The notes under the pieces: model-generated
What the model was told of the DNA's origin: nothing
Seen by the model: only the letters and a program-made list of their open reading frames with translations
The model's database searches: none
Assembly: GCA_036897445.1 (NCBI GenBank)
Contig: JAYMTL010000030.1
Span: 62,001 to 126,000, forward strand
Reading direction: 5' to 3'
Length of the DNA stretch: 64,000 nt
Source of the DNA: Pelargonium tetragonum
Lineage: Eukaryota; Streptophyta; Magnoliopsida; Geraniales; Geraniaceae
Translations under genes and position numbers: made by a program
Shown: positions 37,560-52,349 of the stretch, one piece after another
How positions within the stretch are numbered: position 1 is the first letter of the stretch
Layout of the letters: each line of letters begins with the position of its first letter

Positions 37560-40500
37560 AAATAAATAACCAGAAAAGGAACCTATAGTTTTTCCTTAAC
37601 TTCTAAATGAAAGGAAATGAATTACACTTAATAATAGAGCTCCGTCAGCTATACTACTTAACAAGACTTTATTAAAGATTAAAGAAAAAAGATATCTGAT
37701 ATCTTTTTGAATTCTTAACCTACCTTAGAAAATCTTATTCACTCTCCTATACAAATTATAGGAGCTTAATATCAGGATAAGGTTGACTAGAATTTACCCT
37801 TGGAAACTCTACTAATCCTTGTTTTGTCAAAACTTCTTACTATTAAATTATAAAGCTGTTAATTAACAAGGCTTAAAGTACTGGCAAATCCCCTAGACTC
37901 CACAGAAGCCCCCTACTTATTAAACAAATAATTAAAGCCTCATTAACTAGACTCTATATTCGAGAACTACTAGTTTTAGTCTATATAGAAAGATATAACT
38001 TTTCTAGAATACAAAAAAATTGACAAGCTCAAGTTCCTCTAGAATTTGTGCTGCTTACTTTTTAATTGTTTAGTAAGTCGTCAGAGTCGGTATATTAGGA
38101 ATAGTATTGCTAATTTCTTTTGCTTAGATTGGGTCCTTATTTTTACAGTAAGTTCCAAGAAAAGCTTTCTATTTATTAGGGTTGCCCTTAGGATTAAAAA
38201 GTCTTACTTTCTTTGTCTTACTAAAAGTCCTTGTTCTAGTTGTCTTTATTCCTTACTGGAAAGCGGATGAAGAGCTCCAAAAAGTATAGTAAAAGGAGTT
38301 ATAGTCTATAAATAATAAAATAGGTTTTCTCATCTTTTTAATTCCTGAGTTAAAGTAGGAATTTCAAAAGAGGGGTTCAAAGGATTTTTTCGGTTTTATG
38401 AACAACTTGTAAATAATGCTTTAAATTTGTTCGAAATTTTGCCTTTAACTGTATCTTGATATACAAGTATAAAGTATTCCTTTGTTCTTTCTGGATTATG
38501 AGATTCTACTAAAATAAGAAGTGGGAAAAGTGGAGTTTCGAACCCTACACAGGATTAATAGCTTTTTATTACCGAATCCTTCTTAGTTAGCTAGTACCAA
38601 AACTTAATTTAGGAAACAAGATACTCTTAAAACTTCTTAATCCGATGTAAATCAGCTATCAAAAGTAATTTATTAAAATTTAGGCATTCCTACTTGTTGT
38701 TAACTAACTCTAAAACACGGCTCAAGAGCGACAAATTTACTACTATGCTTGTCCTTAAAGCGATGGGTCGCCTAGCTTTTTCTATAGTTACATATTATAG
38801 CTAGAAACTGTACCTAGTTTAGAGTAGTATTTACTGAACTTCTAAGACAGAAAACTGTTCCTCTAAAAATACGTAAAAAAATCATTCCTATTATATAAAT
38901 GAAAGGGTGCTTTAAAGAAAGCGAGTAGGGGTAGGGATTAATAGGACCCAGCAAGCTTGCCTAAGATTCCCTGTGTTAAACTCAATTTTCGGATATTACT
39001 CTGTATAAAAAGAAAGAAATAGAGAGACTCCTTTGGATACTTACTCGCTCGCGTAGAAAACCTATATTCTCAAATAAAAAGCTACTGTGTAAAAGTTTAC
39101 CCTATATTATTCCGGCGTTAACTAGGGGTCTTCCATAAAACATTTTTTACTGCAAGACCTCAGCAAGGGATTTTGACTTCCAAGGCTTCTAAAAAGAGAT
39201 AGCTTTTTGAAAGATTTTCCCTTTACTTTTTAGAAGCATATGCGCTCAAACGGCTTCCGCATCTTCCCTCTTGTTTTGAAAATGAATTGCCCTTAGAATT
39301 TATAGGAAAACCTCTTAGCTTTAAGGATTCTCCAGCAGGCTTCCTTCGTTAGTACCTGTAAATATACAAACGAAGTTATCTAAATCTCGCTTTTACTGTA
39401 CTAAAAGTCCTCGTCGAGTTATCTAAAAAGGAATATACTACAAGAATAGGAGTCCCCACGTAATTGGGTAAGACTTATGTAGCATACAGCATTTACAAGA
39501 AGAAATTTCCCTATTCTACTAAGTTTCTTTCCTAAACTTTCTTTTCAAAGCGCTACCAGCTGGTTGATATGGGCCCAGCCCTTTCTCGGGTCGGGGAGTC
39601 TCTGTCTTACTTACTATAGTCCTAATACATAATGCAGAACAGGCTTTTATAAAATCTTATTCTTGTTTTCCTAACTTTTTGAATTTAAGCTATAAGCAAA
39701 ACAAATTGCCCAGGTATTTGCTTAGTTAGAAGTTAGACTTCTTCTTCCAAAGCTAAAAATTACAGTATAATCTAGCGTCTATTAACCAGTTTTCCCTGTA
39801 CGAGCTTCCGACTTAGTTACGCTTCTTAGTTCGTCTATACCTAATTGAAAAGTCTAAGGAATCCCTGGTATACCTTGTAAAAAGAGCTCACACCCTTCTT
39901 AATTAAAAAGCTTACCATATCTTATAATAAATAAGATAAGTAAATACTTTTAGAAATGTTAAGAAAAAGGGGTTGAAGTTATTATCTAATCTTTCATTTT
40001 CTTGCTTGTTTAGCTGTCCCGGGGCAAGTTTTTTGGTGTGTATACCGAGGACTTTCTGAGGTCAATATTTACTATGCTTTTGAGGTTAAGCTAATCTAAG
40101 CAGCGAAATCCTTCATTTTTTTGTTAATAAAAAGCAAGTAAAACCGGGTATAAAAGCGTATCCCCACAAGGCGTCAATAAGCAGACCTAAAAAAGGTCAG
40201 GTGTGCCCTCAATTGTTAACAAAAAAGAGTTCCTACGGGACTCAAAGTAATTGAATGAAGTAAAGAAAATGAAGATTGTCTGAACTTCATAATTACAATC
40301 ACTTAGATAAAGTCATACTCTTAAAATCTTAAAGCGGGAATTTCTGAAGTGAAATCCTATGCTAGAAGACATCTATTAGTTGTTAGTTGACTGCATTTAA
40401 TCGAGTTTTCGTTTGGTAGATTAACGCGCATTTGAATGGGAAGCTGTAGGTTCAAATTATCCCCAGGAACCCTTAAAGGATCCTAAAGTTACTATATATT

Positions 40501-43500
40501 AACAAATATCTAGTGGAAAAAACTTTAAAGTGCCTTTTTAACATTTTTAACATATAGAGGGGACTCAATAAAAGCGGAATTGTAATGTAAAATGTAAGTA
40601 GTAGGTCCCTCCAAAAAATCCTAAATCCTTTTTGGAATACGCAAAGCCTTAAATTACTGGAATAAATTAAGGTATATTAATGCTTTTTAGTTTTTTTTAG
40701 TTAGACCCTTCCATAGAATATTTTATAGTCTTTTTGAAGCCTCCTGAGACTGATTCACCTACACTACACAAAATGCTGGAAGTAAAAAAGGCATACAACT
40801 TTAAAAAGAACCCCTATTAGAGAGAGCCACAGCTAGAGCAGAAACTAAGCTTAGCCCTTACAATCCAGAGTTCAAAAGGACTTTATGTTACTTGGCAGCC
40901 TCTAATCTAAGAACCCCCTTAAGCGACTCTTTATTTGAGTTACTTTTTTAGGCAGATTCCGCTCGGCAACTAGGTTTTCGAATAAAATACCATATCACAA
41001 GAATAGGGATTCTAGCCTTCCAGTAGGAATCTCGGGAATTTCTAAATATAACAAACAACTTTTCGGATAAACCAGAGTCTTTTTTCTATCGTGGAAAATA
41101 AGGGCTGCTACATCTACCTTCGTACTTGACAAAAAATACCAAAGGGGTAAAAACGACTAAATATGCAAACATAGTTGAAAAAAGACCCTTCAGCTCGCTT
41201 AAAGCATCAAACTAGGATTTACATTACAAGATTCGTTTCAAAATAGGTGCAGTTAATTCCAGGGTATCACGCGAAACCACCTGTACTAATAAACTTGGCT
41301 TTTTCCCTTATTATTACTTTTATTTATTCGGCAGTGACTCTTTTAGTAATCTATCAGGATCTAGAACTTTAAAGAGGTAAGTACAGGAATTCCCTTTAGA
41401 AAAGTTAAAGTATCTTAAATAAGAAACAAGAGTTTGTTTATAAAGAAGGTTGCTTTAGATTTATTAAAAGGGGCCCTTTTAGCTAGCTGCTTGGTGCAAA
41501 AAAATCCAGGGTGTCCTTATCTTGATACTAAATCTCAGTACTTTATATTTTTAAAGTTTAGGTTTTACCTTAGTTCTTAGTTATAAGGAGGCTCTTTTCT
41601 CTTACTGCGTTTTCTAGTCTATTTTTTGATAAGAATAGGCAATACTCCGATAAGTGAGCTCCTTTTGGCTGTCAATTCGGAAAAAAGACTAACTCGTTGT
41701 TAGCGCAGGGGTTATTTGTTTACATCTACAGGGCTCCTCTCATGCAGAATAATTTCGATAACTAAAGTGGAAAGGCTCTGCCGCTGAATGAATGCTTTCT
41801 CCCCGGCAGTTCTGAGTGGTTTCTGCCCAACCTCTGTAAATTGGGGCTTACTTTATATAATTAAATAGGAAATTTGTTGCCGCCCACCCCTACCATTTTA
41901 TTTAGAGAAACCTAAGAGCTCTTCATATCCTTGCAAAATTTAGTAGAGTGAGAGTCACGTAAAAAAGCATTTACATGCCTAAAGTTAGAAAATGAATTTG
42001 AGATTTTCCTTGACGAAATACCCTGGATAAGTTACAAGTTCCCTTAACATTGCTTACCAATAACTTAAGGAATAAGGGCTAATAAAGGCCCAGAAAGAAA
42101 CTCTAGTCTCAAATCTTATAGTATTTAATGTATTGCCCTGTTTTCTATTTTGAATCTCACAGGATCAGGTGCATCTAAGGGTTTCGCTTCCCTAGACGCT
42201 CCTTTTTGTAACTAGACTACGAGCTATCCCAAGTTGACGCTGCCTTTACTACTCCCTAGTATAGTTCCAAGAACGGAAGGGGCCTTTTTTGAAACCTGCA
42301 AAGAAGCTTGGGGAAAATACTTAGAGTACCCTTTCAAATTTGAAGGGGTTTTGAATTGGAAGGCAAATATAGATATTTTATTGCTGCAAGATTCTCTTAG
42401 TAACACGTATTTATATTTATAAACAAGGGTAGCCTATATCAATTATAATTGAGAGTTTAGCTTTTTTAAGCTTTTAGGTGCTCCTTTAAGAAATACTACA
42501 CAATCTAACACGGATAATTCTAAGGGAGGTTCAATGCAGAGCTTCACAAAGTCCTTGTATATGGTGCAGATTATGATAAAGCAAGTCTAAGATTATGCAC
42601 CTTATGGCAATAATGTATACTTTCATATTACTTTCTTCTTTTAGTTTAGAGAATATCAATATCAATAAAACTTAAGAACAAGAGGTGCGAAGCCCTAAAT
42701 AATTAGAGTATAAGGACTCGGTTCTACCCCATTAGGATTAGATTTAGGGCGAGCTCTAACTAAATAGATTTTAACACTTTTCAAAGTTCAAGGTAACCTA
42801 AGTTTAGAAAGTGCCTCTAAAGTTGGCTCCTTTTACAAAGCCCAGTTACTTCAGGACTTGGGAAATGGCTACTAATTACTCAAGGGCACGGGAGAAAAAA
42901 ATTCTAGGCTTACGAACTTAAATATATTATTAGAAGAAGTCTACGGGGTAGGTAATGTTATAATCTCAGTAAATGTTGAATAGCTACGAGTAGCTCAAAG
43001 CTCGAGACTGGAAAGGAATAAGTTTTGTAGTTAAAAAGTCATAAATGAATTTCCAAGACCTAATAAACAGAGTTCTCTCATATACTGACTACTGAAGAAG
43101 TTAAAGCAAATTATTAGGACGTACAGATACTGGAAAAGACCTGCGAAAAAAGGTACCGAGACAAGATTTCAGCAGTAGCAGTACTCGACCCTTAATAAAG
43201 ATTAAAATAGAGTTACATTTTTTTTTAATACCTGGAAGCTTTTATACTAGTATAACCCAAAGGGAGTCTTGATTAACCCTCAATCCTCCATGGATCCAGT
43301 CAGGGCTAAGTCCTAAAAGTTAGACTATAAGGATTCCCTGAGTTAAAGTTTCTCTCTTATACCAGCTTAGATTAGTGATTAGTAGACACCATAAATTTCT
43401 GATTATACCACTTTATACACCAAGAGATAGAAGCATTATCCTTCGGGAAACCCAAGCTTTGCCAAGTAAATTAAAATTGCTAAGTTATCTTATCAGGCTA

Positions 43501-46500
43501 AGATATCTAAATCAGGAATTCATATCAAGTGAGTATGTATAATAGAGGTCTTTCCTTAAGTCAAAAGTACTACGGGGTCTCTATATTATTAAAAAGGAGG
43601 CGTATCCCGTAGAAATTGCAGAAGTCGCTAAAGCTTGAAGTTCTAATTTCCGAGGCAAATCCTAGTATTCTTTAGCGAAACTTTTAATTCTATTCAGTCA
43701 AGGTACAACAAGCTAACGTCAAGAGTTCATTTTTCATTTCTAGATATTTCTCAACAAGAAAATTTCCCGCACCTATTATAATTGTTTGGTGCTTTTAATT
43801 TCAAATTATTAAGTAATATTTATCTTTATTGAAGTTTTGCTTTTGGGTATAGGGCCGGGAATTCCGTTATTAATAGTAGGTCCTTGTTTTATGTTTTCTA
43901 ATCTCAAAGGCAGCCCTTATCTGAAAGGAAGTATCCGGTAACGTAGAAAGGCCCTTAATTTATACTCCGCTTCACTTTCCTTATTAATACGCTTAAGGGT
44001 ACCTGATGAAAGTACTATAATATTGGTTTATTTGGGTCAGTAATAAAGAAACCGAATCGCAAAGTATTTTATTAAATTTCGCAAGGATATGCTATTTTGC
44101 TAAGTACGAAAACGGGAATAAAAAAAAGACCTAGACAAGTTACTAATTAGTAACTTAAATTAAGGGGTTCCTGCTTTTCTATTCTAAACGACGTTCCTGG
44201 TAAGTATGTGCTTCCAAGTATACGCAAGTAGAGTTTGCTTATCATAGAGATGTTCTGCTAGAGCAAGAGGAGCTCCTTAATATCTCAAATTTCTTTATGC
44301 TACTAAAAACTCTGTTTTGTTTCTTTTATTAAATTTTGGTACATTTTTAAGATTTGCCGCATTTCCTATAAATAGAAAGCTATTTCTATATACACACTAA
44401 GGTTCCAACTTCGAATAAAATTCCTGCTGCTCTGAGGGTACTAGAGAGTTCATAAAGTAGGACTCAGGATTGCCCACTAATCGAAGTTAAAGGCTAGCAA
44501 TACAAGCAAAAAGATTTTCCTTTGTCGATTATACTGCCTATCATACAAACTTTACTATTCTGAATAGCTTGGAGCGCCTTTAAAAGCATAACTTATATGA
44601 ATTTCGGATCCCTTTAGTTTTCAATTTCAGGAATCTTTATTTAAATCCAGTTTAAAGTAAGTTTTTAACTCAATTTCTCCGCAATCCTAAATTTGTTGGA
44701 GTTAAAGCTTCATTGCAATCCTCAGCGGTAGCACCTTTTTTGCCCTCTTATAGAAGTAGAAAAACCCTTTTAATAACTATGAAGCCACCCCAACTGCATA
44801 ACCAAGAATTCCATTTCTGTTAGTTAGCTAGCCCTGACATAATCTTAAAGCTCTTGTTTACTTCTTTATGATAAACGTTCAACTACTATCCGTAGACTGT
44901 ATAAATAACTTAAGAATCCAGTGCATATTTACTAAGTGTCTTACCCTCTCTTCATGTTAATTAACCGCGATAACATAAGTTTTTGATTAGAGTTTTGCTT
45001 CTAATATAGAGTAATGTCTAGAAGGCTTGGTAGAACTGTAACTTCGAATACCTTTTCGTAAAAAGTTGCACAAGTAGAAACCCTTTTACAAGGCGAGGCT
45101 CTCGTATTAGTATTTCTATTATCTTTTTATTTCATATGTATAACTCGATTTAAGCTTCATAGAAATATTCTTTGATCATTGCGAAAGGGTTCCCCCTCGC
45201 TTCGGACCTCCGCGCCAATCCTAAATCCGTGTCTTTAAATTTAAAACAGGGGTTTCTTAGATAATAGAATATACTGCAGCTAATTATAGGGCTCCATCTT
45301 ACTTATAAGTCAAAATACAAAATGGAAGCAATACCCGCGGGATAAGACTGCCTAAAATCTTAACTGCACTGGTAAGGGTCCGTTCCTCGCCGAGAATTAT
45401 CCGGGCACTCATACTACATATCCTTGGGAGCTCGAAAGAGTTTAGAACTAAGGGCGTTGTGATTTTTCTAACTTGGTAATATCCACGGATTTTCCATGAA
45501 TTCTGGACGTGGGATTTCTTAAATAAAAAAGGCTTAATTAAGTATACAAGTCAAAGTAGGATTTCTTATATTATTTAAGGTCATTGGCGAGTCATTTTAT
45601 CTTATTGTGTTAGAACTCTATATCATGAACACAGCGATATGTTTCTAAATTCTCAGACTTGGATAGCAAAGCAGTCCGCTTTTTTCAATGTGCAATGATT
45701 AAGGGGGTCCTAAAGTAAGTTAGAGTTAGGGATATTCGTAAAGTTTATCCTGGAAAGTCTGTAGCTTTCAAAACAACTAAAACTAATAGGGTTCCTTTAA
45801 AGAACTCTAAAAGCCCGGTAGTATACTACACCTAACCTAAATTCTTCCGGCGGGAATTTAAGGTGAAGCCTTGAAGTAATAGAAAGACACAAGACTTATG
45901 GCTGACAAAAATCTGGATTACCCAAGGTCCAAGTTTATATAAAATCTTCCGTTTAACGTTCTTTTTCGTGCGCTTTTTAGGGAAATTTTTTATGCTGCTA
46001 CGTACGATTTCTTTTTAAAGAAAAGATTTACTTAAGGGTTTCCTTTTTATTCTACCTATTTATTTCTCAGGAGCATGCCCTTTTACAAGAGGGAGCACCC
46101 TAAGAATTTCTTACCGAAGCAAGGGTGCGCAAATTAAAGCCTATTTAATACTTTAGACTTTCCTTTTTAATCCAAGGATTCCTTAAGTCCTTATTACGAA
46201 AGCGCTTTTCTTAACTCGGTAAAGGGCCCTTATGCCAGGATTAGTGGTATTTTTGAAGATACTTATCAAGCTGTATAAACTATAAACAGGATTTCCTTAT
46301 GTATATTGGCTCGGTTCGAGTCCTCTAAATATCGTTATTGTTGTTATACTTAACTAAAGCCGGTTTCTACTGCTAATAGTTCGTAATAATAAGAATTTCC
46401 GCGCAATAAGTATGGGAAAGCAATCTTGAGCGAATTTCTTTTAAATGTCTAATCTGAAATTCTAACTTATCCCCTATCCTTTTGTAATAGAAGTTACAAG

Positions 46501-49500
46501 TAAGAGACAGCTATTTAGATACTAATATGATAAGCTTTTTAGTACTAAATTCCCCTCTTAGCTCCTTGCGAGAGGTACCTTTTTTCAAAATTACGAAGTG
46601 AAGCGCAACTAATTTCTATAGGAAGTCCGGATTAATTACCAATTTTCTTTTTCAAATATCCGCTCAAGACCTTTAATTAAAAGGAATAGCCTTTACCCTT
46701 GTCTTATCAAAACTACACAATATCTAATTAACCCAGAGAGAGGTTCTTAGTGAGTACTCCTTAAAAACTTATAGCCTAGACCTAAATTCTTTAAAAACTG
46801 CTTTTACAAGAGATTTGAGAATCTGAAACAACAAAGCAACTTAATAGCAAATAAAAAGAAATCCGAGGTTTTAAGGATATGTCTTTTTCTTACTATGTAT
46901 TTTAAAGTTGCTAATAAAACGAGTTATAAGCCGGGAGAGCATAAAAAAAGTTTTCTAAAAAAGGGATCCTCACTAGATTTACAAAGTCCAGCACTAAATA
47001 ATGTTAACTTGTCTTGCTACTTTACATCAGCACAAAAGGGGAAGGGTACTTGGATATTGACCGGGGCTTTCATCTATGAAAATTTAGTAGGGATCGAACG
47101 GCGGGCCCAGCATAAAAATATCATAAAAAGAGATACTAAAAGCTTCCACTATTATATTAGCAAAAAGAGAAAATTAGAGTTATAACTTGGAGTTAAGCCC
47201 GGGTTTAGTTTTTTCTAAATTTAATTACCACAAAACTACTAAGCCTCGTAGCTTTGTTCCATTCAGGGTTGAGCCTCAGTATTAGGAGAATCTTTTATAG
47301 CGTATTAGGCAAGTTAGAGCTATATCATTAGAATGCGGTGGATATCCTTCTTTGAGCATCTTTTTCTTGAATTACTAAGTATAAATTTCTAATATGGAAG
47401 ACCTATAGGGGCAAGTAATAGCCTAATAAATTCACTTTAAAGGGCCCTTTTTAAAGTAGAGAGAAAAACCAGTTTCCTCCTGCAAAAAGGGGCTTATCAA
47501 AAAGACTTAACAGTGCTGCGAGCTGCCTCCTAATAAAAAAAGCTATTACCAGTATTTGTATACACAAGGAATATCTTAAGTTTTGAAAACCCCTTAGGAA
47601 TTTGATTTAGATATAGAGCGCGTATGAGGGTGAGCGCTTCAAAAAGTAAACTGAATAAGTTTAAAATCCTTTAAATTAAATATTATAAGTATAAGCCTCG
47701 CATTTCTCTTTCTTTTCAAGCTTGAATACTGGGGAAACTTGTTAAATTCTCGGAGGATATTAGTCTACTTATACAAGGGCTTCCTTGGCAGTACACTGTA
47801 GGGGTTTTCATAATACTTAAGCTTATTTAGGTAAATCCAACTATTACGCAGGTTATAAAATAGTAAAGTTTTAGTCAATTGTTGCTATCCTGGCTAAGAA
47901 TATCTCATTAGGTTTACTTTAAACTACAAATTCTCTTCCTTTTAATATAGAAAATCTAGTGCTTAATTCAAAACTTTCTTTTCAGGCGGATGCCCTAGTA
48001 TAACTGTGGGTAAAAAGAGGGCACCACTAAACTTAGTTTATTGTACCTCATGCTTATGGAAATCCTATATATTAGTTTTTCTTATGCTTTTTTACCTTTT
48101 TTTAGAAATATAGACCTATCTGCGTAGATATTTGTTATCTTCTTCGTGAATAGGCTTTATTCGAGAGTATAAGATTTTTGATTTGTTCGCAATTCATATC
48201 ATTTCCCACACGAAGAAGACCTCGAAGTGTTACCTTTTTTGAATTTTGTCTTTTAACTGCATTTTATGAGGCTTTTAGTTTATCAGTAAGCTTTGTTTAA
48301 GTCAGTAAAAAGGAATATAGAAATTCGTATAAGGCGTACATAGAAGTCTTCATATAAGAATCTTGATCTCACCGGGGTTGTTATACTTAGAACGTGTTCT
48401 TTACCTTATTTATTATAAGTTACCTTTTGTACTCTGTTTCATCTAGATTTTTAAGTCTCTACTAACGCAGTTCTTAGAGAATCGACGCTCAACGCGGCTA
48501 CCATAGTAGGGCAACCCTTGTTACAGATGTATAAAGTTGTATCACTTGTTCGTGTAAAGAATTCCCGGCAGAATTTTTCCGGGTTGTAGGATTCCGAGTT
48601 ATTCGTACCCTTATTGGTTGAAAAATTCTTTTTCATTTTTTATATTATAAGTATGGCAGGGGTAGACCTTATTTTCTTAATATACCACCCAAGATCTTTA
48701 TATTATTTGTTGTAACTCTCAGAAATGTAAATTAACTTTACAAGTTCAAAACTAAAGACATAGAAATAAGACTGCTTTTGCTTAATTGTAATTTTAGAAA
48801 CTTAGGGGTCAAAGTTTGAGTATATTTAGTCTTTAGTCCTATAAAAGACTTCTGGCTATACCCCTTTCACCCTCTTTGCTAAATTAAAACTTAATTTTCA
48901 GTCGTTAAGACTTACCCCCTTTACTGCTAACCTTATCATAATATCCAATGCAACCAAGGTGCAGATATCCTCTATTACTTGATCGTATAATCTTTGAGGG
49001 GCCTTTAATTACAAACGATTTATACCTTATACGGACCCAAGTGAGAACCAAACAATAAAATGAATATTAAGTCATAACAGTTACTCTTACCCTTGCTAGG
49101 CCGATCCCGGGATTTAAGACTCTTTAGTTTACAATTTCTATACAAGAAAATCTGAATAATAAAAGGAATTTTGTTAGTGGGCCTAGTTTATTTTGGGTAT
49201 TTTTATACGGTGCCTATAATAGGGAGTCCTTTTTTCCCATCTCATATAGATGCATCTCTTAATCTGTTTTTCTATTCTGTGAGTTATCGTGTGTTAGGTT
49301 TCCAGACGGAATAATTTATATCTAATTGAAAGCTTTAATTTAGAAAAGAGTATACTGCAAGGAGATCCCGCGCATATAAAATTTTAGATTAAAGGGTATG
49401 TAAATACACGGAAAGGCCTTAGCTTTATTTTTGTGGAGTTGTCTTGCACAGGTTTTTTAAATCTCCGCTTTGTTTTGTAAGGAGCTTTCTGATAAGCAAT

Positions 49501-51480
49501 TTCTCCTATTTGACTAGTTAACTCTGCCAAAGCACTAACAGTGAAAACACCTAAAATAAGAGTAACCGTTAAAATACTGGACTGACACACCAGAGCCTTC
49601 CCCTAAATTTATATTACTCGCGGAAAGTCCATACTAAAGCTAACGAACATAAGAACCTCCGATCCTAGGTCGAGGAAACTTGCCAAGTATCGGGTACGGA
49701 CGTGAATTATATTAATTATAAAACTCAAAAAGACTTTTCCGCTCAACAGATCACCAGAAGTTTCTTTCTTAAGATTTCCGGTAAAAGAAGACTTTTTGTA
49801 TTTTTAACTTGCTCTAAGAGATAAAAGTCTTATGTAGTTATTTTAGATTCTATGTTATAAAATCCCATAGTAATAGGGTCTCCCCTACAAAGTTTTAAGA
49901 AACAAGTCAAGGTAATTCAATTTTAAGATTTGGAAGTAGAAGTTTGGGTCATTAATGCTTACAATTTGAAGGGTTTTCACTAGCAAGAGAACAAAAATGA
50001 ACAAGAAAGCTCTGATATATAACACATGTAAATAACTTACACCTTGATTTGACCAACACTATTCGTATTAAAGTACTAAGATCCAGGAATTCCTATATAA
50101 GACCTAAACATTATAGTAAAAGAGCCTTATATCAAGCAGTAGATAAACAGAAAATTCATACTTATTTTTAGTAGAATATCTTCCGTTAGAGTACTCTATT
50201 TTTGAAAAACCTCTTAATTTTCTATCCGGATATGAGTACACAAACAACTTATAAAATTAGTGAAAATCCCTTTGTCTCTGTTACAAATTAAACGCAAGAT
50301 TTAGAATACTAAACATTCGAGATATTCCCCACGGGCCTTACTACGTATAGCTTCTTATCCCTTATTATTAAAGATACGGGTTAACCATTAATGAAGTGCG
50401 TCTCACTGCTATTTAGTTATAAACCAATCTAAATTTAAGAATACTAGAGCAGAAGCCTGACTTAGAAAGATGTAAAGAGCTCCTTTTATGAGAGTAGCAT
50501 TCCCCCTCATCGTCCCATAGAAATGGCTCCCCTTTTTGTTGTAATTTTATCTTACATTTTCCCAGAACTCTAAAGCACCTAATAGTAGTAAGTATCTTTC
50601 GAAGTGCAGGGTTTAGTGCAAATAAGTACACATGTCGCAGCCCTTTAATTATCTATTATTATGGACTACAAAGCAAAATATCTTATCTTACAGGGATACG
50701 CCCGTCGGCCGCACTACTAATCTGTAAATTTAAAAGTAAACGAGAATCTTTTCAGAGAGCAAAAGGATTGAGTAAGACTAAAAAAATCGAGGAGTAATCC
50801 GAAATGCTGACATATAACTTTCCTTGGCCGCTCTTCTCCGGCCGCTTCCTAAAGACCTCAAGATCAAGAGGTATTGTAAATAAAGCTTCAAGGTAGATTT
50901 GAAATTAAGTTCTTCTAGAAAATCAATCTTGTGGGAGTACTTAATAAACGTGGATAAGCATAGGAGGCTGGGTATGTATTTTATAAAGGGAATGCAAACT
51001 TATACTTTTTGGCAGAAGCATGAAATGCAATTGGTAAAGCACTAGTTAAAAGTTCAAACACAGAAAAATTCTATATTGTAAAAACGTAGCTATCCGGATA
51101 ATTTCTATTTAAGTTAAGGCTTTGAGAAGGGATTTTAACTACATTAAATACCAAGATAGTATCTACTCCGGGAAGCGGATTGAAATTAAAGCTAGTTAGT
51201 AATTGAGGCGTAGGTATACCTGTAGGGAGGATAATGAACAGGGAAATAATAAAGGATCAAGTCAGCATTTCCGTTTTTGCTTTGTGGTTTTTAGTGGATA
51301 TCTGTTTATTATATTGTTATGAGCTATTAAAATTCGCATGGGTAGGTAAAAAGGTAATCCCTTGGGATGGGAAGGGGTTTAACCTAGATTTTATGTAACA
51401 AATCCCTACTATAAGTAACTACATACGCATTCCTTTACTTTTTATGTCGCTTTTTTATATAATTTATATACTCTTAAATT
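37560..51480. other. Gene-free AT-rich background
   Basis: Nearly 14 kb without a recognisable feature. The longest standard frame is 46895-47185 (96 codons, plus; Lys-rich, no domain). A perfect palindrome AAAGGGCCCTTT sits at 47439-47450 and a near-palindrome at 41466-41480. A 19-nt word at 39924-39942 repeats 13544-13562 exactly. At 47083-47140 a 7-bp inverted repeat flanks a T-arm-like string, but the spacing is too short for a tRNA. Confidence 0.5.
39924..39942 (+). repeat. Second copy of a 19-nt AT-rich word
   Basis: Identical to 13544-13562 over 19 nt (ATAATAAATAAGATAAGTA). The word is low in complexity, so chance is possible. The 13.5 kb copy lies inside a coding-repeat remnant, which favours a dispersed repeat. 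Confidence 0.3.
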
Positions 51481-51483
51481 TGA

Positions 51484-52340
51484 TTTACTGTTTACTGTAA
51501 AGAGGGGAGCTAATAGAAAACTCTAACCTTTGTGAGTCCACTATTAAGTCTGATCCTCTGCTCAAAAATTTTCTCTTTTAGCCTTTAGAGTCTCTCGATT
51601 CTGATTTGTTACTAATAATATACTAAGGCTTCTCCCATACTATATAATATACGAGAATGTATAATAACCGGGTTTTTAATAAATCTTGAATATAGTTAAA
51701 ATTGCCCAAGCTCCCGAGAAACAATCGCATTTGCAATGTCACTATATTGGCTATTCTCATGGGTCAGTAAAAATCCACCCCTAAAAAAAGGAAACGCTTT
51801 AATAAGCAGCAGCCCTAAAAGACCTAGGCTTTAGCTTTTTTACAAGAGACTCTTCATCACTTCGATACTTAAAACTGCGAAACTCAAATTCCTTGGAACA
51901 GATACGTATAGAGTTAAGACTCTAAGAGAGTTCATTGCTATAAAATAGAAAAGCAGCTTCATCTTCTCCGGGGGCCTTTTTACGTTGTCCGATTACTCCG
52001 GACCTGTTATTCTATTAAGGCTCGACTTTAAGCTTTTTACTGCCAGGGGCTACCGCCTTATAAAGTTTTATAACGTCACCAGACAGCAGGTAAACAAGGC
52101 AATTCAACTATATAACTAAACTAAGAAAATTACGTTAATCAAGAGCCTAAGGCAATGAAAAGGCAGCCTTCTTAAAAGGTTTTAGCTACCTTCCCTGTTT
52201 AGTAGAGAGCTTTACAGAACCAAAGGTAAATACACCCAAAACTATAGGCAATTTACCAATGCTAAACCTTACTCAAGGAAACTAAAAAGCCTAGTACAGA
52301 ACCAATACACTTCCAAACTACTCAATTAATAAAGGAGTTC
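51484..52340 (+). pseudogene. Plus-strand protein-like remnant with raised third-position GC
   Basis: One plus frame (codons starting at 51484) has no TGA until 52156 and few other stops in its second half. Over the 100 codons at 51841-52140 I count G+C at 34, 33 and 48 for codon positions 1, 2 and 3. That is a weak three-base periodicity of the kind left by an old coding sequence. The middle reads as an ordinary mixed polypeptide with hydrophobic and basic segments. Protein-like character continues past 52158 in the same frame to about 52340. I recognise no family; a transposon or dead host gene are both possible. Confidence 0.3.
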
Positions 52341-52349
52341 GTTAACAAC

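Noticed and set aside
47083-47140. 7-bp inverted repeat around a T-arm-like string
   Set aside because: The span is 58 nt with only 2 nt between the stem and the T loop, so no tRNA T stem fits. A chance match is likely in AT-rich DNA.
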